Source of the DNA: Natranaerofaba carboxydovora
Lineage (GTDB): Bacteria; Bacillota; Natranaerobiia; Natranaerobiales; Natranaerofabaceae
Length of the DNA stretch: 64,000 nucleotides
Assembly: GCF_022539405.1 (NCBI RefSeq)
Contig: NZ_CP054394.1
Location: forward strand, 1,118,501-1,182,500
Direction: 5' to 3'
How positions within the stretch are numbered: the stretch's first letter is position 1; every line of letters begins with the position of its first letter. Below are positions 27,386-36,319 of this stretch, piece after piece. The translations under genes were made by a program, and so were the position numbers. The notes under the pieces are model-generated. The model was not told the DNA's origin. It did not search any database and worked only from the letters and a program-made list of their open reading frames with translations.

Positions 27386-27915
27386 TTCAGATAAAACCGG
27401 CCCTTTTGTGTAATTCATGCAATCCCTCCTTTTTTTATATCCCACTAAGTTCAGATAAAACAACACAACCCCAGGGCAAATGACAAAAACAATCAATTTT
27501 ATATCCCACTAAGTTCAGATAAAACCAGCTCGTCTGGCCCTAAAAAACCCATCAAATTCTATTTTTATATCCCACTAAGTTCAGATAAAACCGCAAATAA
27601 GAATTAAGCATAAGGACATTGAATACTTTTATATCCCACTAAGTTCAGATAAAACGACAAAGAGAAGTGGGCCTTGCCATCAAAAGAGTGGTTTTATATC
27701 CCACTAAGTTCAGATAAAACTTGAATATGACTCCAAAGTAGTCTAATCCTAAATTTTTTATATCCCACTAAGTTCAGATAAAACCAGAAGAAGAATAGGA
27801 AATAAATTCATTTACTACTATTTTATATCCCACTAAGTTCAGATAAAACCCTGTACCTCGCCATGTTTTTACGCCTTCATAGCCTCTTTTATATCCCACT
27901 AAGTTCAGATAAAAC
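27386..27915 (-). CRISPR. CRISPR array, leader-proximal part (8 full repeats plus a half repeat)
   Basis: Starts with the last 12 bases of the repeat cut by IS21, then full repeats at 27433, 27497, 27563, 27627, 27692, 27756, 27821 and 27887. Spacers are 35-37 bp. All repeats here match the consensus well, which with the degenerate far end puts the leader at the high-coordinate side next to cas5. With the distal part the array has 22 repeats and 21 spacers, plus one beside the degenerate repeat. Confidence 0.95.
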
Positions 27916-28097
27916 CCCTTAATTAAAAACGATTCAACCCCCGACCATTATTGAATTTTTATTAATGGCCTTTTATAGTAATTGCTGTAAACCATCAGTA
28001 GTATTTCTAACATCTTTAACAAAAGCCTTTTAAATATTGTTATATCTAGTCTCGTTGGAATTAAGGAATAATCTGGATTTACTGCATTTTGTGTTTA
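27916..28097 (-). promoter_or_regulatory. Probable CRISPR leader
   Basis: 182 bases of A/T-rich DNA between the last repeat and the cas5 stop, without an open frame. Position and repeat quality point to it as the leader; no promoter is clear. Confidence 0.55.
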
Positions 28098-28841
28098 CTA
28101 GTCATTGACAGGTAGACATAAAAAAGCTGGGTTATTTTCATCATCAACTAAAATATCGTCTGTATCAAATAACAACTGACCTTTTTTTACATAGCCAGCT
28201 TCTATTTTTTCCCACTCTCTAGTTCCGTTTACGATTTCATATTTCCAACATAGTGAGAACGGTACACAGTTTAAGTCTAATTCCATAATTTGCTCTCGCC
28301 TAATGTAACAGTTAAATTGCATTTCTATATCTTCTTTTATAGGTCTTAATTCAGTTATTGCTACTTCATCAATTCTAACAAGGTATTCAGCAGCACCTAA
28401 AGATATAAACGAACACTCATTAAGTGCAGTCTGTAATTTTTGTAAAACCTCTTCTTCAGCAATTACATGGATAATTAATGTTACATCTTTTAAAACATAT
28501 TTTGTAATAGGACTAGTAGATATCATATTATTATCTCTAGTTAAGTCATTTTCAACTTGAGTTTTAATTGTTATAGGAGCTTGTCCTAATCCTTTGTTTA
28601 TTGCTTTTTGCCTATAAAAGTAATGAGTTTGATATTCCTTGAAGCTGCACTCATAATCTCCTTGTACTGAAATATTCATAGGTATAAATTCATTGGCATC
28701 CATAACATGATGCAGCATACCTTTTATTGTACTAAATGGCGGTAAAGGATAGGTCTCTCCAGCCTTAAATGCCAGCGGTTTTTTATAGCAGGCTGTTTCT
28801 TGAAATAGTTTTATTCTTAATGCTTTCTTACTAGACACCAT
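28098..28841 (-). CDS. cas5: CRISPR-associated protein Cas5 (I-B type)
   Basis: 247 aa Cascade subunit that caps the 5' handle of crRNA. The N-terminus KKALRIKLFQETACYKKPLAFKAGETYPLPPFSTIKGML matches Cas5t-like proteins (a RAMP fold with a PPFSTIKG segment), and SFISLGAAEYLVRI fits the second half. Overlaps the cas7 end by 11 bases. Confidence 0.85.
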   Translation of the reverse strand: MVSSKKALRIKLFQETACYKKPLAFKAGETYPLPPFSTIKGMLHHVMDANEFIPMNISVQGDYECSFKEYQTHYFYRQKAINKGLGQAPITIKTQVENDLTRDNNMISTSPITKYVLKDVTLIIHVIAEEEVLQKLQTALNECSFISLGAAEYLVRIDEVAITELRPIKEDIEMQFNCYIRREQIMELDLNCVPFSLCWKYEIVNGTREWEKIEAGYVKKGQLLFDTDDILVDDENNPAFLCLPVND

Positions 28842-29757
28842 AATACTTAGACACTTCTTTCTTTAAATTTTCAAAGAATTCTTCTACTGTGACTGTTGAA
28901 AGTTCTTTAGTAATATCTTCTTCATTGTCAAGTACACCAGAGACAATTCCAGCACTAGTTAAATCTTTTATAGATTCTCCTTTGGCTTTAAGAGACAATG
29001 CATCGTTGATAGGTCTTAGATCAAGTTTTTTAGTTCCAGGTATAAGCTTTAGCCTACCGTCAAAATAAGGATTTGCAACAGGATACAAACCACCAATTAC
29101 AAAAGCAGGAGACATGTTTTCTGTTCGGCCTCGGATTTCTCGTTTTAAAAGTTTTACTACTTCTAAAAATTCATTTATTCTTTTTGCTTTTTCTTCATTT
29201 TCTATTTCTATCTCACCTTCAATATCTTCATCTTCTCTGGTAACTCCTATTCTACTTAAATCAGCAGAAATAGTATATGAATATAAGCTATGTTGATTTT
29301 CAATATTAGCTATATTATTTGAGGCATCACACCTAGAAGCCATACCCATGTTAGTTAGATAATCCATATCGCCTCTGTATGGTTCCATGGCGTATGCATG
29401 ATTTATCCTTACAACACCTGGGCGTTTTAAAGTATTTCCTTCTTCTTTTTTAACAGTTTTCATATAACCGAATAAGTCCATTTCTTCAGATTCTTTTATC
29501 GAAACGTCTCTTTTAAACTGAACGACTTTGTTTTCTCCTGAACCAGTAGGCACAACAGTATCTAAATTCCAATCAAACTCTTCTGCTAACATTTCACGTA
29601 TACTGTATAGTATTGATTGGCGAGATGCATAAGAATAAGTTTCTCCATTGCCTCTTATTACTTTTTTTAACTCGCTAACATTCCCTATCCCCTCTCCATA
29701 ATTCAAAGAAGTACTTTCAAATATAACACCTAAAATTAAAGCTCTTTTATTTTTCAT
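28831..29757 (-). CDS. cas7: CRISPR-associated protein Cas7 (Cst2/DevR family)
   Basis: 308 aa Cascade backbone subunit that binds the crRNA spacer. The opening KNKRALILGVIFESTSLNYGEG...GNVSELKKV and RQSILYSIRE are typical of Cst2/DevR-type Cas7. MSPAFVIGGLYPVANPYFDGRL is another conserved-looking segment. GGAGGATAA precedes the ATG. Sits in the order cas6-cas8-cas7-cas5. Confidence 0.88.
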   Translation of the reverse strand: MKNKRALILGVIFESTSLNYGEGIGNVSELKKVIRGNGETYSYASRQSILYSIREMLAEEFDWNLDTVVPTGSGENKVVQFKRDVSIKESEEMDLFGYMKTVKKEEGNTLKRPGVVRINHAYAMEPYRGDMDYLTNMGMASRCDASNNIANIENQHSLYSYTISADLSRIGVTREDEDIEGEIEIENEEKAKRINEFLEVVKLLKREIRGRTENMSPAFVIGGLYPVANPYFDGRLKLIPGTKKLDLRPINDALSLKAKGESIKDLTSAGIVSGVLDNEEDITKELSTVTVEEFFENLKKEVSKYYGV

Positions 29758-29775
29758 AGATTGTTATCCTCCTCT

Positions 29776-31515
29776 TTATTTAGTTCTTGCCGTTTCTATA
29801 TTTTCTTTACTTAACAAACCACTGATAAATGCATTTGCTATATCATCGAAAGAGATATCACTATCATCATCTGCAATAGAAGCATTGGCTATGGATTTTG
29901 AAATCTGCATTTCAGCAGCTATATGTAGTCTGAAAACAATATCCATAAAAGCTCTTCTGTTTTTGGTTTTTGCTGTATTTAAAAGTCTATATACTATTCC
30001 ATTTAGTTTACGTTCATCCCATATATTGGACAACTTTGTTCTTAGCTTTTGGGCTTCTATGTAAATATGATCGAAATTTCCTTTTGTTTTTTTATCCAAT
30101 TGTTTTTCCCCCTTTTTTAGTTGTCTGAATATAAGCCTTGCAATGCAGACATTTTTAGTACTACCATAAAACTCTCCTTTTACTTTTGCATTTAATAATT
30201 CGTATATAATTGGTTGGAAATCAATTCCCTTCATGATCTTTGAGGTAATTCGGTCAGTGTATTTAAAAGGTATCTTTTCAATCTTTGATACATTATCTAC
30301 GTTCCCGAAAAAATCTACTACGTAATCAGGTAAAGTTAAAGTTTCAATATCACTTTCTTTTCTTTGGTTATCTGGATTTGCCCATACTTCTACTATAGTT
30401 ATTTGATTACTAAAATTCTTTTCTTTTTTTGCCCTTGTTCTAATATTATTTTTTAGACCTCGCCTGGAAACGTCTAATATAGTTTCTTTTAAAACGTGGT
30501 TGCTTAGCTGATTATTAAGCTCTTTTTCTTTGATATATTTCATGTTGGTTTTATACATTTCTTCAAATGGTTCGTCAGTTATTATAAAGCTCCAGGTAGG
30601 ACGTATATCTTGTCTTTGTTTCTCTAGTTCAGTATAGTTATATTCTTTATTATAGTGAGCTACGCCCACAGGTATTAAAAGCATTATTAATAGAGCCATG
30701 GTCGAAACTCTTGGTAGGCTATCAGATTGATAGTTCCATTGGTAGTTTTTTGCTTCTTTTTCAGAGATGCCTAATTGAAAAAAAGTATTGTTTATAAACT
30801 TATTAGTACCAGGAAGCGAAGGAATGAAAAAACATTTGTTAAGACTATTAGGTGGGTCAACTATTTCATCAATGGCTTTTTGTACCAGGTTTTTATGCAG
30901 CCAATCTTTGTGACTCTTAGTATTTTGAGAAGTAGCACCAACAGCGGGGTTTAATATTCCACTTTGAGCCATAATGGGTTTTAAATATTTCCCTCTAATG
31001 TTTGTCAAAATTAATTGCTCAACAATCGAGACTTCGTCTTTTAATAATTCTTTTTCTGCTATGTGATCAAATAAGTTGTTTAATCTTTCTTTGAAAATTG
31101 TTGTAAATTCATCTAGCTTTTCTTCGTTAACTATAAGTTGACCTGAGTTATCATAGATGTCTTTCTTCATGCTAGTTATTTCGTTTAATTCTTTAAGAGC
31201 ATTATCTTTTGGATTAGTAAATTTTTTTGCATCTTTTATTCTACTTTTTAAATTATTAATAGCTTCAAAGTCTTTTGGTTCTATTTGATATTTTTTTAAA
31301 ATTTCTCTAAAGGGATTAAGAAAATCACATTGGTTATATACAAAGTCAAAATACTTATCAGCAAGTGTTTCTAGTTCATTTATATCTATTTCAACTTCAA
31401 ACTGATTTACAAATTCAACACTTTCTTCTAGTAATCTTATTAATCCAGTAATACCCATTAGATAGGGCCAATCATACGTTATTGGTAGCTTTATCTTCAA
31501 ACTATACCACCACAC
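29776..31515 (-). CDS. cas8: CRISPR-associated large subunit Cas8 (Cst1-like)
   Basis: 579 aa. Assigned as the Cascade large subunit by position between cas6 and cas7, by length, and by the N-terminus KIKLPITYDWPYLMGITGLIRLLE, as in Cst1/Cas8a1-b proteins. The CXXC pairs found in some Cst1 proteins are not present. The GTG at 31515 overlaps cas6 by 14 bases; a TTG at 31500 with GGTGGT upstream is an equally good or better start. The helical C-terminal part could supply the small-subunit function. Confidence 0.75.
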   Translation of the reverse strand: MWWYSLKIKLPITYDWPYLMGITGLIRLLEESVEFVNQFEVEIDINELETLADKYFDFVYNQCDFLNPFREILKKYQIEPKDFEAINNLKSRIKDAKKFTNPKDNALKELNEITSMKKDIYDNSGQLIVNEEKLDEFTTIFKERLNNLFDHIAEKELLKDEVSIVEQLILTNIRGKYLKPIMAQSGILNPAVGATSQNTKSHKDWLHKNLVQKAIDEIVDPPNSLNKCFFIPSLPGTNKFINNTFFQLGISEKEAKNYQWNYQSDSLPRVSTMALLIMLLIPVGVAHYNKEYNYTELEKQRQDIRPTWSFIITDEPFEEMYKTNMKYIKEKELNNQLSNHVLKETILDVSRRGLKNNIRTRAKKEKNFSNQITIVEVWANPDNQRKESDIETLTLPDYVVDFFGNVDNVSKIEKIPFKYTDRITSKIMKGIDFQPIIYELLNAKVKGEFYGSTKNVCIARLIFRQLKKGEKQLDKKTKGNFDHIYIEAQKLRTKLSNIWDERKLNGIVYRLLNTAKTKNRRAFMDIVFRLHIAAEMQISKSIANASIADDDSDISFDDIANAFISGLLSKENIETARTK

Positions 31516-32212
31516 TTTCTAGCTCTAATAAACCAAAACCTAAGTTACTACGTCTTGAAACTCCTAATTGATATATTAGCTGCAAATCTTCTATATCTCC
31601 TTTTAATGCTAGATTGCCTTTATATGTTGTAAAAAATAGGTTATTATTTTTGATGCGTTCTTTAACAACTTGCTTGTCCATAAAAATCGGCACGACTTTT
31701 AAAGCTGTTTTCAATCCCTCTCCCCTGTAACTTTTTAAAGTTAAATTAGCATAATAATTAAACTCTTCTTCATATTTTTTTGGTTCATCTGGAGAAACAG
31801 GGTTTCCGCTTTTATCTTCGATTAATAAAGGTGATAATGTTTTAAATATTGCCTGAGTAGAATCTATGTCTTTTTCATTTAGCATTCGAATACTTTTTCG
31901 CTTTAGCTGCAAGTCTTGATAATTAAAAGTTCGTTTCTTTACCAGGCCATTATAGAGATGAAACATGAACTCATGACAAGGAGAACTGATAATTAGAGTA
32001 AAGGAATCTAAGAAAATAGTATCATTTTTTATTTCAAAGTTATTTAAGTAGACACTATGAGAAAAAGGCTTGATTTGTTTCTTTTTATCTTCATATAATC
32101 CTTTGAAATAATGCTCATCAGACTGTTTTAAACATTCTTTAATTACCGATAAGGTTATCATTCTATATGTAATTGGTATGCTTTTTACTTCAAAGTCAGC
32201 TGCTATTCTCAT
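31502..32212 (-). CDS. cas6: CRISPR pre-crRNA endoribonuclease Cas6
   Basis: About 236 aa from the ATG at 32212, which AAGGTG precedes by 5 bases. RAMP protein with the C-terminal Gly-rich loop GVSRRSNLGFGLLEL and the KVVPIFMDKQVVKERIK segment. Cleaves the repeat to leave an 8-nt handle (probably ATATAAAA here). First gene of the Cascade operon. Confidence 0.88.
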   Translation of the reverse strand: MRIAADFEVKSIPITYRMITLSVIKECLKQSDEHYFKGLYEDKKKQIKPFSHSVYLNNFEIKNDTIFLDSFTLIISSPCHEFMFHLYNGLVKKRTFNYQDLQLKRKSIRMLNEKDIDSTQAIFKTLSPLLIEDKSGNPVSPDEPKKYEEEFNYYANLTLKSYRGEGLKTALKVVPIFMDKQVVKERIKNNNLFFTTYKGNLALKGDIEDLQLIYQLGVSRRSNLGFGLLELESVVV

Positions 32213-32379
32213 TAACACACCTTCTTTCTTGTAAAGAAATTATTCATTGGTAAAATTCTACAAAAAAATAGTTATTCCTTTTATTTCTAAGGATAAATAT
32301 AACAAACTAACTTAGATTTAATATATTTAATGGGGAGTCATAAAAGCTGGTGATATAATTGTGGTATTGGTTATTTTTG

Positions 32380-32505
32380 AGGTGGAGCTATTGCTTATGG
32401 TGGATTGAATATGGCAGAAGGAATGCAAGTTTTAATTGGTGGTGGGGCACTTATTAGTAGTCCTTGTTTTATACTACTTACTACTCTATTTCTTCGTATT
32501 TCTTG
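32380..32505 (+). pseudogene. Remnant of a small Gly-rich membrane peptide gene
   Basis: Codes for GGAIAYGGLNMAEGMQVLIG...ALISSPCFILLTTL, but without a start in frame. A related, frameshifted remnant lies at 51255-51415. The hydrophobic, Gly-zipper-like pattern suggests a small membrane peptide. Function unknown. Confidence 0.4.
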
Positions 32506-32729
32506 ATTGCTTCTCTGGCTTTTTTCTTGTATTTTTCTAAGGGCAGTAGCTCTTCAGCCTTTCGAAAATATTCATAAGCAGCTTTTTCGCATTCCCTGGC
32601 AAGATTGTACGCAACCCAGCCATCATTTGTCTGATTGTAAAGAACAAATAGACAGTCAATAGTTTCCTGAGTATCGCTTAATTGCTGACACTCCGAAATT
32701 TTCTGGTTTATTACTGACCAGTTTTCCAA
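32481..32729 (-). CDS. Small hypothetical helical protein
   Basis: 82 aa from a TTG with AAAGGGGGA upstream. The C-terminal half (AYNLARECEKAAYEYFRKAEELLPLEKYKKKAREAI) is TPR-like. I do not recognise a family. It overlaps the remnant on the other strand. Confidence 0.45.
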   Translation of the reverse strand: MENWSVINQKISECQQLSDTQETIDCLFVLYNQTNDGWVAYNLARECEKAAYEYFRKAEELLPLEKYKKKAREAIKKYEEIE

Positions 32730-33053
32730 CAGAAGTCCCCCTTTCTAACTTAGCGTTGGGGTCACCAATCCTCTGTCGTGTTCTACTACTAATTCAAGTT
32801 TGCCATCCATGCCCTTTTTCACTTCCACCAGACTTTTTTTAGTAAACCTTTACATTCTCAGTTATTAAGGGTTGGATGCCATTCTTTAGATAGTACTTGA
32901 TGAGTTAAGCTAAAAACATTATTTTTAACTATATATTGCCTCCAGTTGTGTAGAAAGATATATTAAACAGGTAGTTTGTATGAAGAATATTTTCTTCCCT
33001 TGCTAAATAATTGGTTTAGGCTATATTATCTTTACCTCTTTGATATTTTTATT
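32730..33053. other. Gap with a possible transposase C-terminal scrap
   Basis: On the minus strand at about 32750-32850 an open stretch reads KKSLVEVKKGMDGKLELVVEHDRG, which resembles the C-terminal end of integrase-type transposases. It has no start and no partner fragment. The rest is A/T-rich with no gene. Confidence 0.3.
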
Positions 33054-33386
33054 TTAATATCCAGGAATAAAATCTTTGATTAACTTTGCAGCTTCTATAA
33101 CTTTAGCTGTTTGGGAGTTTTCAATTAAAAAGTTAATACCTTTTAATGTTATTCTAGGTTGAGCTGTAACTATTGTTATATCACCTTGAGCTCCCCTATT
33201 AATACTTAAACCTTCAATCAAACCATTATTGTTCATCATGTCAATTATTAAAATCCATCTGTTTTTAGTAATTCCGATTGCTTCATGGCTTATTTCATTT
33301 TTCCAATCAAAGTGATCTTTGTCCATGGCTTCTTCTAATTTTTCTAAAATTTTAAATATGATTTCCATTGTTTGTTTTGCACCCAT
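33054..33386 (-). CDS. YjcQ-like winged-helix protein
   Basis: 110 aa, ATG with GGAGGGGT upstream. Pattern MEIIFKILEKLEE...ISHEAIGITKNRWILIIDMMNNNGLIEG, then ITLKGINFLIENS...IKDFIPGY fits the phage-associated YjcQ family with its winged-helix fold and 'ITxKGxxFLEEN' C-terminus. Role unknown; such genes are common in prophages and defence regions. Confidence 0.65.
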   Translation of the reverse strand: MGAKQTMEIIFKILEKLEEAMDKDHFDWKNEISHEAIGITKNRWILIIDMMNNNGLIEGLSINRGAQGDITIVTAQPRITLKGINFLIENSQTAKVIEAAKLIKDFIPGY

Positions 33387-33443
33387 AAAACCCCTCCAGT
33401 AAACCCCACAAAAATAGATAATGTACCGGTACCCCTGAAAATA

Positions 33444-34424
33444 CTAGTCTACCTTTTCTGACTGTTTATCCATATATTCCCTTCTAATTTGACTAAGTGT
33501 CTTACCACTTTCTTTATGTACAGAGAGCATGTAAGTTTGCACACTTGACCATCCAAAAACTTGTTTTAACCATTTTTGTAGTGATAATTCCTTACCATTG
33601 ACATCAACATTTCCATTCTCTAAAAGTATAGCTTCATCAGGATGATTTTTTGCCACAATTATATCTCCAGCTTTTACAACGCCCCATTTCAACATCGTAT
33701 CTATTTTAGGTAGTGACCGGCGTGTTATAGATTTATTTTGTTTTACTGTAGAGGTAGTCTTATCTAATAAATTAATGTAATAATCATCATAGTCTGTTAG
33801 TGGTAATACTTTTTCTGCGTGTAAGTAAACCTCTTCGTTAATAAGATAAGGTACAAGCTTAAAACAATTTATGTCAACGCCATTATTATTTAACCATGCT
33901 ACCGCTGATAGAGTTTGTTCGTCATAATCTGAAGCAACTAAGATTATTTTTTGTTTTTTATTAAAGTTATTTTCTGCATCATTAACTCTTAAGAACTCGG
34001 TTAATTTTCTAGAAGCAAGTTCGTATGAAGTTAGCTCTCCAAGGGGAAATTCATTGCGATACTTTTCTATATAGGGTACAAAAACCTTTTTTACTAGATC
34101 ATCAGTATCTTCGATAGTAGCATAACTTGCCGCATAGCGGATAGCTTGGAATTCAAAAGCTTCTGTACGATTTTCGATATCTTTTATGTCTCGTTTTATT
34201 TCAATTAAAACTAAACTACCATCTTGATCAACAGCAGTAAGATCACTTCTTCCTCGCTTTTCATTTTTAACTTGACTCCCAACAATAAGCATTGACTCCT
34301 CTTCATCACAGAGCATATCTATATTGCACCTTAATAATTCTTCAATCTGTCTTTCATCTACTCCTAATTTACTAAAAGTTACTGGTTCAATTTTTTCTGC
34401 CTTTTTGCTATTTATTTTATACAT
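33444..34424 (-). CDS. PD-(D/E)XK nuclease-like protein with C-terminal RAMA-like domain
   Basis: 326 aa, ATG with AAAGGGGA upstream. The N-terminal half resembles NucS/DUF91-type nucleases: RSDLTAVDQDGSLVLIEIKRD gives the D...ExK catalytic pattern, near residues 61-78. The C-terminal ~85 residues (MLKWGVVKAGDIIV, DEAILLENGNVDVNGKELSLQKWLKQVFGW, SVHKESGKTLSQIRREY) look like a RAMA domain, found in proteins that sense or work with modified DNA. Possibly a restriction-like effector. No methylase gene lies beside it. A decayed fragment of a paralogue sits upstream at 34561-34659. Confidence 0.7.
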   Translation of the reverse strand: MYKINSKKAEKIEPVTFSKLGVDERQIEELLRCNIDMLCDEEESMLIVGSQVKNEKRGRSDLTAVDQDGSLVLIEIKRDIKDIENRTEAFEFQAIRYAASYATIEDTDDLVKKVFVPYIEKYRNEFPLGELTSYELASRKLTEFLRVNDAENNFNKKQKIILVASDYDEQTLSAVAWLNNNGVDINCFKLVPYLINEEVYLHAEKVLPLTDYDDYYINLLDKTTSTVKQNKSITRRSLPKIDTMLKWGVVKAGDIIVAKNHPDEAILLENGNVDVNGKELSLQKWLKQVFGWSSVQTYMLSVHKESGKTLSQIRREYMDKQSEKVD

Positions 34425-34560
34425 GACTGCTTCCCCTTTCTAAAAACTAGCTGTTCGTTTAAAAAGCCTGTTAATAATTACTTTTTTATCTTACTTACAG
34501 ACTAATCTAAGATATTAATTGAAAGGCCGCCGGATGACTTGCTACTAATTTTTCAATTAC

Positions 34561-34659
34561 TTATTTATAGATCTCGAATATATAGTTTATCCCTACGGTT
34601 TTTCTTTGTTTGTTTTGGCTCCCAACAACTAATACATGACTCTCGCATAGAGGTTCAAT
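34561..34659 (-). pseudogene. Fragment of a paralogue of the DUF91-type nuclease
   Basis: Reads IEPLCESHVLVVGSQNKQRK, matching CDEEESMLIVGSQVKNEKRG of the adjacent nuclease, then ends at a stop. Only about 30 codons remain. Confidence 0.55.
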
Positions 34660-34682
34660 ATTATTTAATAGTAGCTTTGTAT

Positions 34683-34988
34683 CAGATGTTTTGGCATATT
34701 ATATCTTTTATATTTTTATAATATTGTTTTCCTTTCCAGTTTAAGTAATGAGGATGGTAAGTTCTAAATGAACTTTCAGGCAAAAATTTAGAGCGAACTT
34801 TAGTAAGTTTTTTAATGTCCCAATTATTAATTTGCGTTTTATTTAAATCTTTAAATTCCATACGTAGATATTTATCGTAATTTGGTCCTGTAAAAAAGAT
34901 TATTATATTTGGTTTTAAAATTTTGACTTCTTCTTTTATAACTGGAAATGTTTGTTTTTGCTTATCCCAGGAATTTTCAAAGTTATTT
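34683..34988 (-). pseudogene. Fragment of a uracil-DNA-glycosylase-superfamily-like protein
   Basis: About 100 codons without a start after an in-frame TAA. LKPNIIIFFTGPNYDKYL and SSFRTYHPHYLNWKGK are like the two conserved regions of small UDG-superfamily proteins (a 'G-P-N' loop and an 'HPxYL' loop). Family assignment is tentative. Confidence 0.4.
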
Positions 34989-35392
34989 TCTTATTTTTTA
35001 TATATAATTTCTTTCCCTTTACTACTTAAAGTTTTATTTTTTTCTTAATTTTACTTACCCTCTTAGATTAAGATTAAAAAGCTTTTACCCTTATCGTATC
35101 TAAAAAACCTCATAATTTCTGTCACAATGTGTCGAAAATGGAATGATATTTTTATTTATAAAATTAAAAAACATTGTAATGGTTGTTTTACTTGGATATT
35201 AAAATCTAGATTTAAAATTAATGGTATAATTAGTAAAGTAACGAAAGGTTCAATAATCTAGTCTTTTTATTTTATTTAGGAGTGATAATCAACTGATTGC
35301 TAAATTCTTGCTTCAATTTCTTTATATTTATCTTGCTTATGTTGGATACTTATTCATTATAATTACGAGGTGGCGACTTCATCAATATTGTT
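34989..35392. other. A/T-rich gap
   Basis: Very A/T rich. A possible promoter (TTGTTT, then TATAAT at about 35225) precedes AGGAGTGA at 35279, but the frame that follows is about 20 codons. I see no gene. Confidence 0.4.
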
Positions 35393-35470
35393 TTGAGCGC
35401 CATAATTTTTATTGGACCACCACTTGTACTTATAAAGGGTGTTTACAAAAGAAATAAAAAAACCTTGTAA
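35393..35470 (+). CDS. Possible membrane microprotein
   Basis: 25 codons from a TTG: LSAIIFIGPPLVLIKGVYKRNKKTL, one hydrophobic helix with a basic tail. The frame stays open upstream to TTCATCAATATT, behind GAGGTGG. A terminator-like hairpin overlaps the stop. Could be a decayed toxin or regulator; low support. Confidence 0.3.
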   Translation: MSAIIFIGPPLVLIKGVYKRNKKTL

Positions 35471-35478
35471 AAAGGTTT
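35460..35478 (+). terminator. Hairpin overlapping the microprotein stop
   Basis: AAACCTT-GTAAA-AAGGTTT followed by GATTT; modest terminator. Confidence 0.4.
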
Positions 35479-35848
35479 GATTTCCCGGGAAAGCGCATAA
35501 TACTGCATATTATGAAAAATTCAAGAGTTGTTTAAAAGTTACTAGGCATATATGGATTTGAGATGATAACAATTGGTTCAACATTACTAAAAAATGAGAT
35601 TGCTGTTGAAGAAAAGTTCTTTAAAGGCAAACATTATGGACGATTTTAAAATGAAGACATGATAGAACGTGTGAAAGAAATAGAAAAAAGCAAAATATCT
35701 GTTGAAGTACCTATTGAAATAACCGCCTATTAATAGCATCACTAAGTTTAATGTAAGAGCTTCCAACCATCAATCTAAATGCTGTTAGTAAAATTACAAT
35801 TCCCCAAAACTAATAGTTCTTTTTTGCCTAGTACGAGTTAAATTTGAT
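35479..35848. other. Gap with degraded coding sequence
   Basis: At about 35590-35735 a plus-strand stretch reads MITIGSTLLKNEIAVEEKFFKGKHYGRF, a stop, then NEDMIERVKEIEKSKISVEVPIEITAY. It looks like remains of a gene I do not recognise. Confidence 0.35.
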
Positions 35849-36319
35849 TTATAAAGAAATAGAAACAAATAAGATGAACTTATAAATAACTATAATGTTA
35901 CAGATAAGTATAAAAATTCCTTCCCAGGGCCACGCTGTATTATATGTCCAAAGGCAAATACCATATCTTTTTTCACTTGGCCACAAAAAACATACACCCC
36001 TATCTGTCAGAAAGTCCGCTAAAAGATGTGACGTATATCCTATAAAAATAGACAAAGTTATAGGGATAATCCAATAGCTTAGATAAGAAAGAATTAATAG
36101 AGGAAGAGCTAGTATTAGAATAGCTAAAAGACTATGTGTTGGCCCTCGATGTTTAATTCCAAAATCCAAGTCAAAATCAGGTATAACAGAAGTAATCATA
36201 GAAAGAAACATTCCTGTTAGTATTGACAACTGTATTGGTGACGACGGAGTAGGATATATTTTAGCTATTATAATCCAGTAAGAAGCTGCTCCAAAAATCA
36301 TATGAGTCTTTCCTCTCAA
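35849..36319 (-). CDS. YdjM/DUF457 family membrane-bound metal-dependent hydrolase
   Basis: 156 aa from TTG with GGAGGTGG upstream. Family motifs MRGKTHMIFG, SVIPDFDLDFG, KHRGPTHSLLA and GYTSHLLADFLTDRGVCFLWP provide the His/Asp metal ligands; four or five hydrophobic segments. The E. coli member is LexA-regulated, but I see no LexA site here. Substrate unknown. Confidence 0.8.
   Translation of the reverse strand: MRGKTHMIFGAASYWIIIAKIYPTPSSPIQLSILTGMFLSMITSVIPDFDLDFGIKHRGPTHSLLAILILALPLLILSYLSYWIIPITLSIFIGYTSHLLADFLTDRGVCFLWPSEKRYGICLWTYNTAWPWEGIFILICNIIVIYKFILFVSISL

Noticed and set aside
24083..27915. Spacer matches to genes inside this window
   Set aside because: I compared spacers by eye with the IS21 and element genes and saw no match; a proper search is needed, so no self-targeting claim is made.
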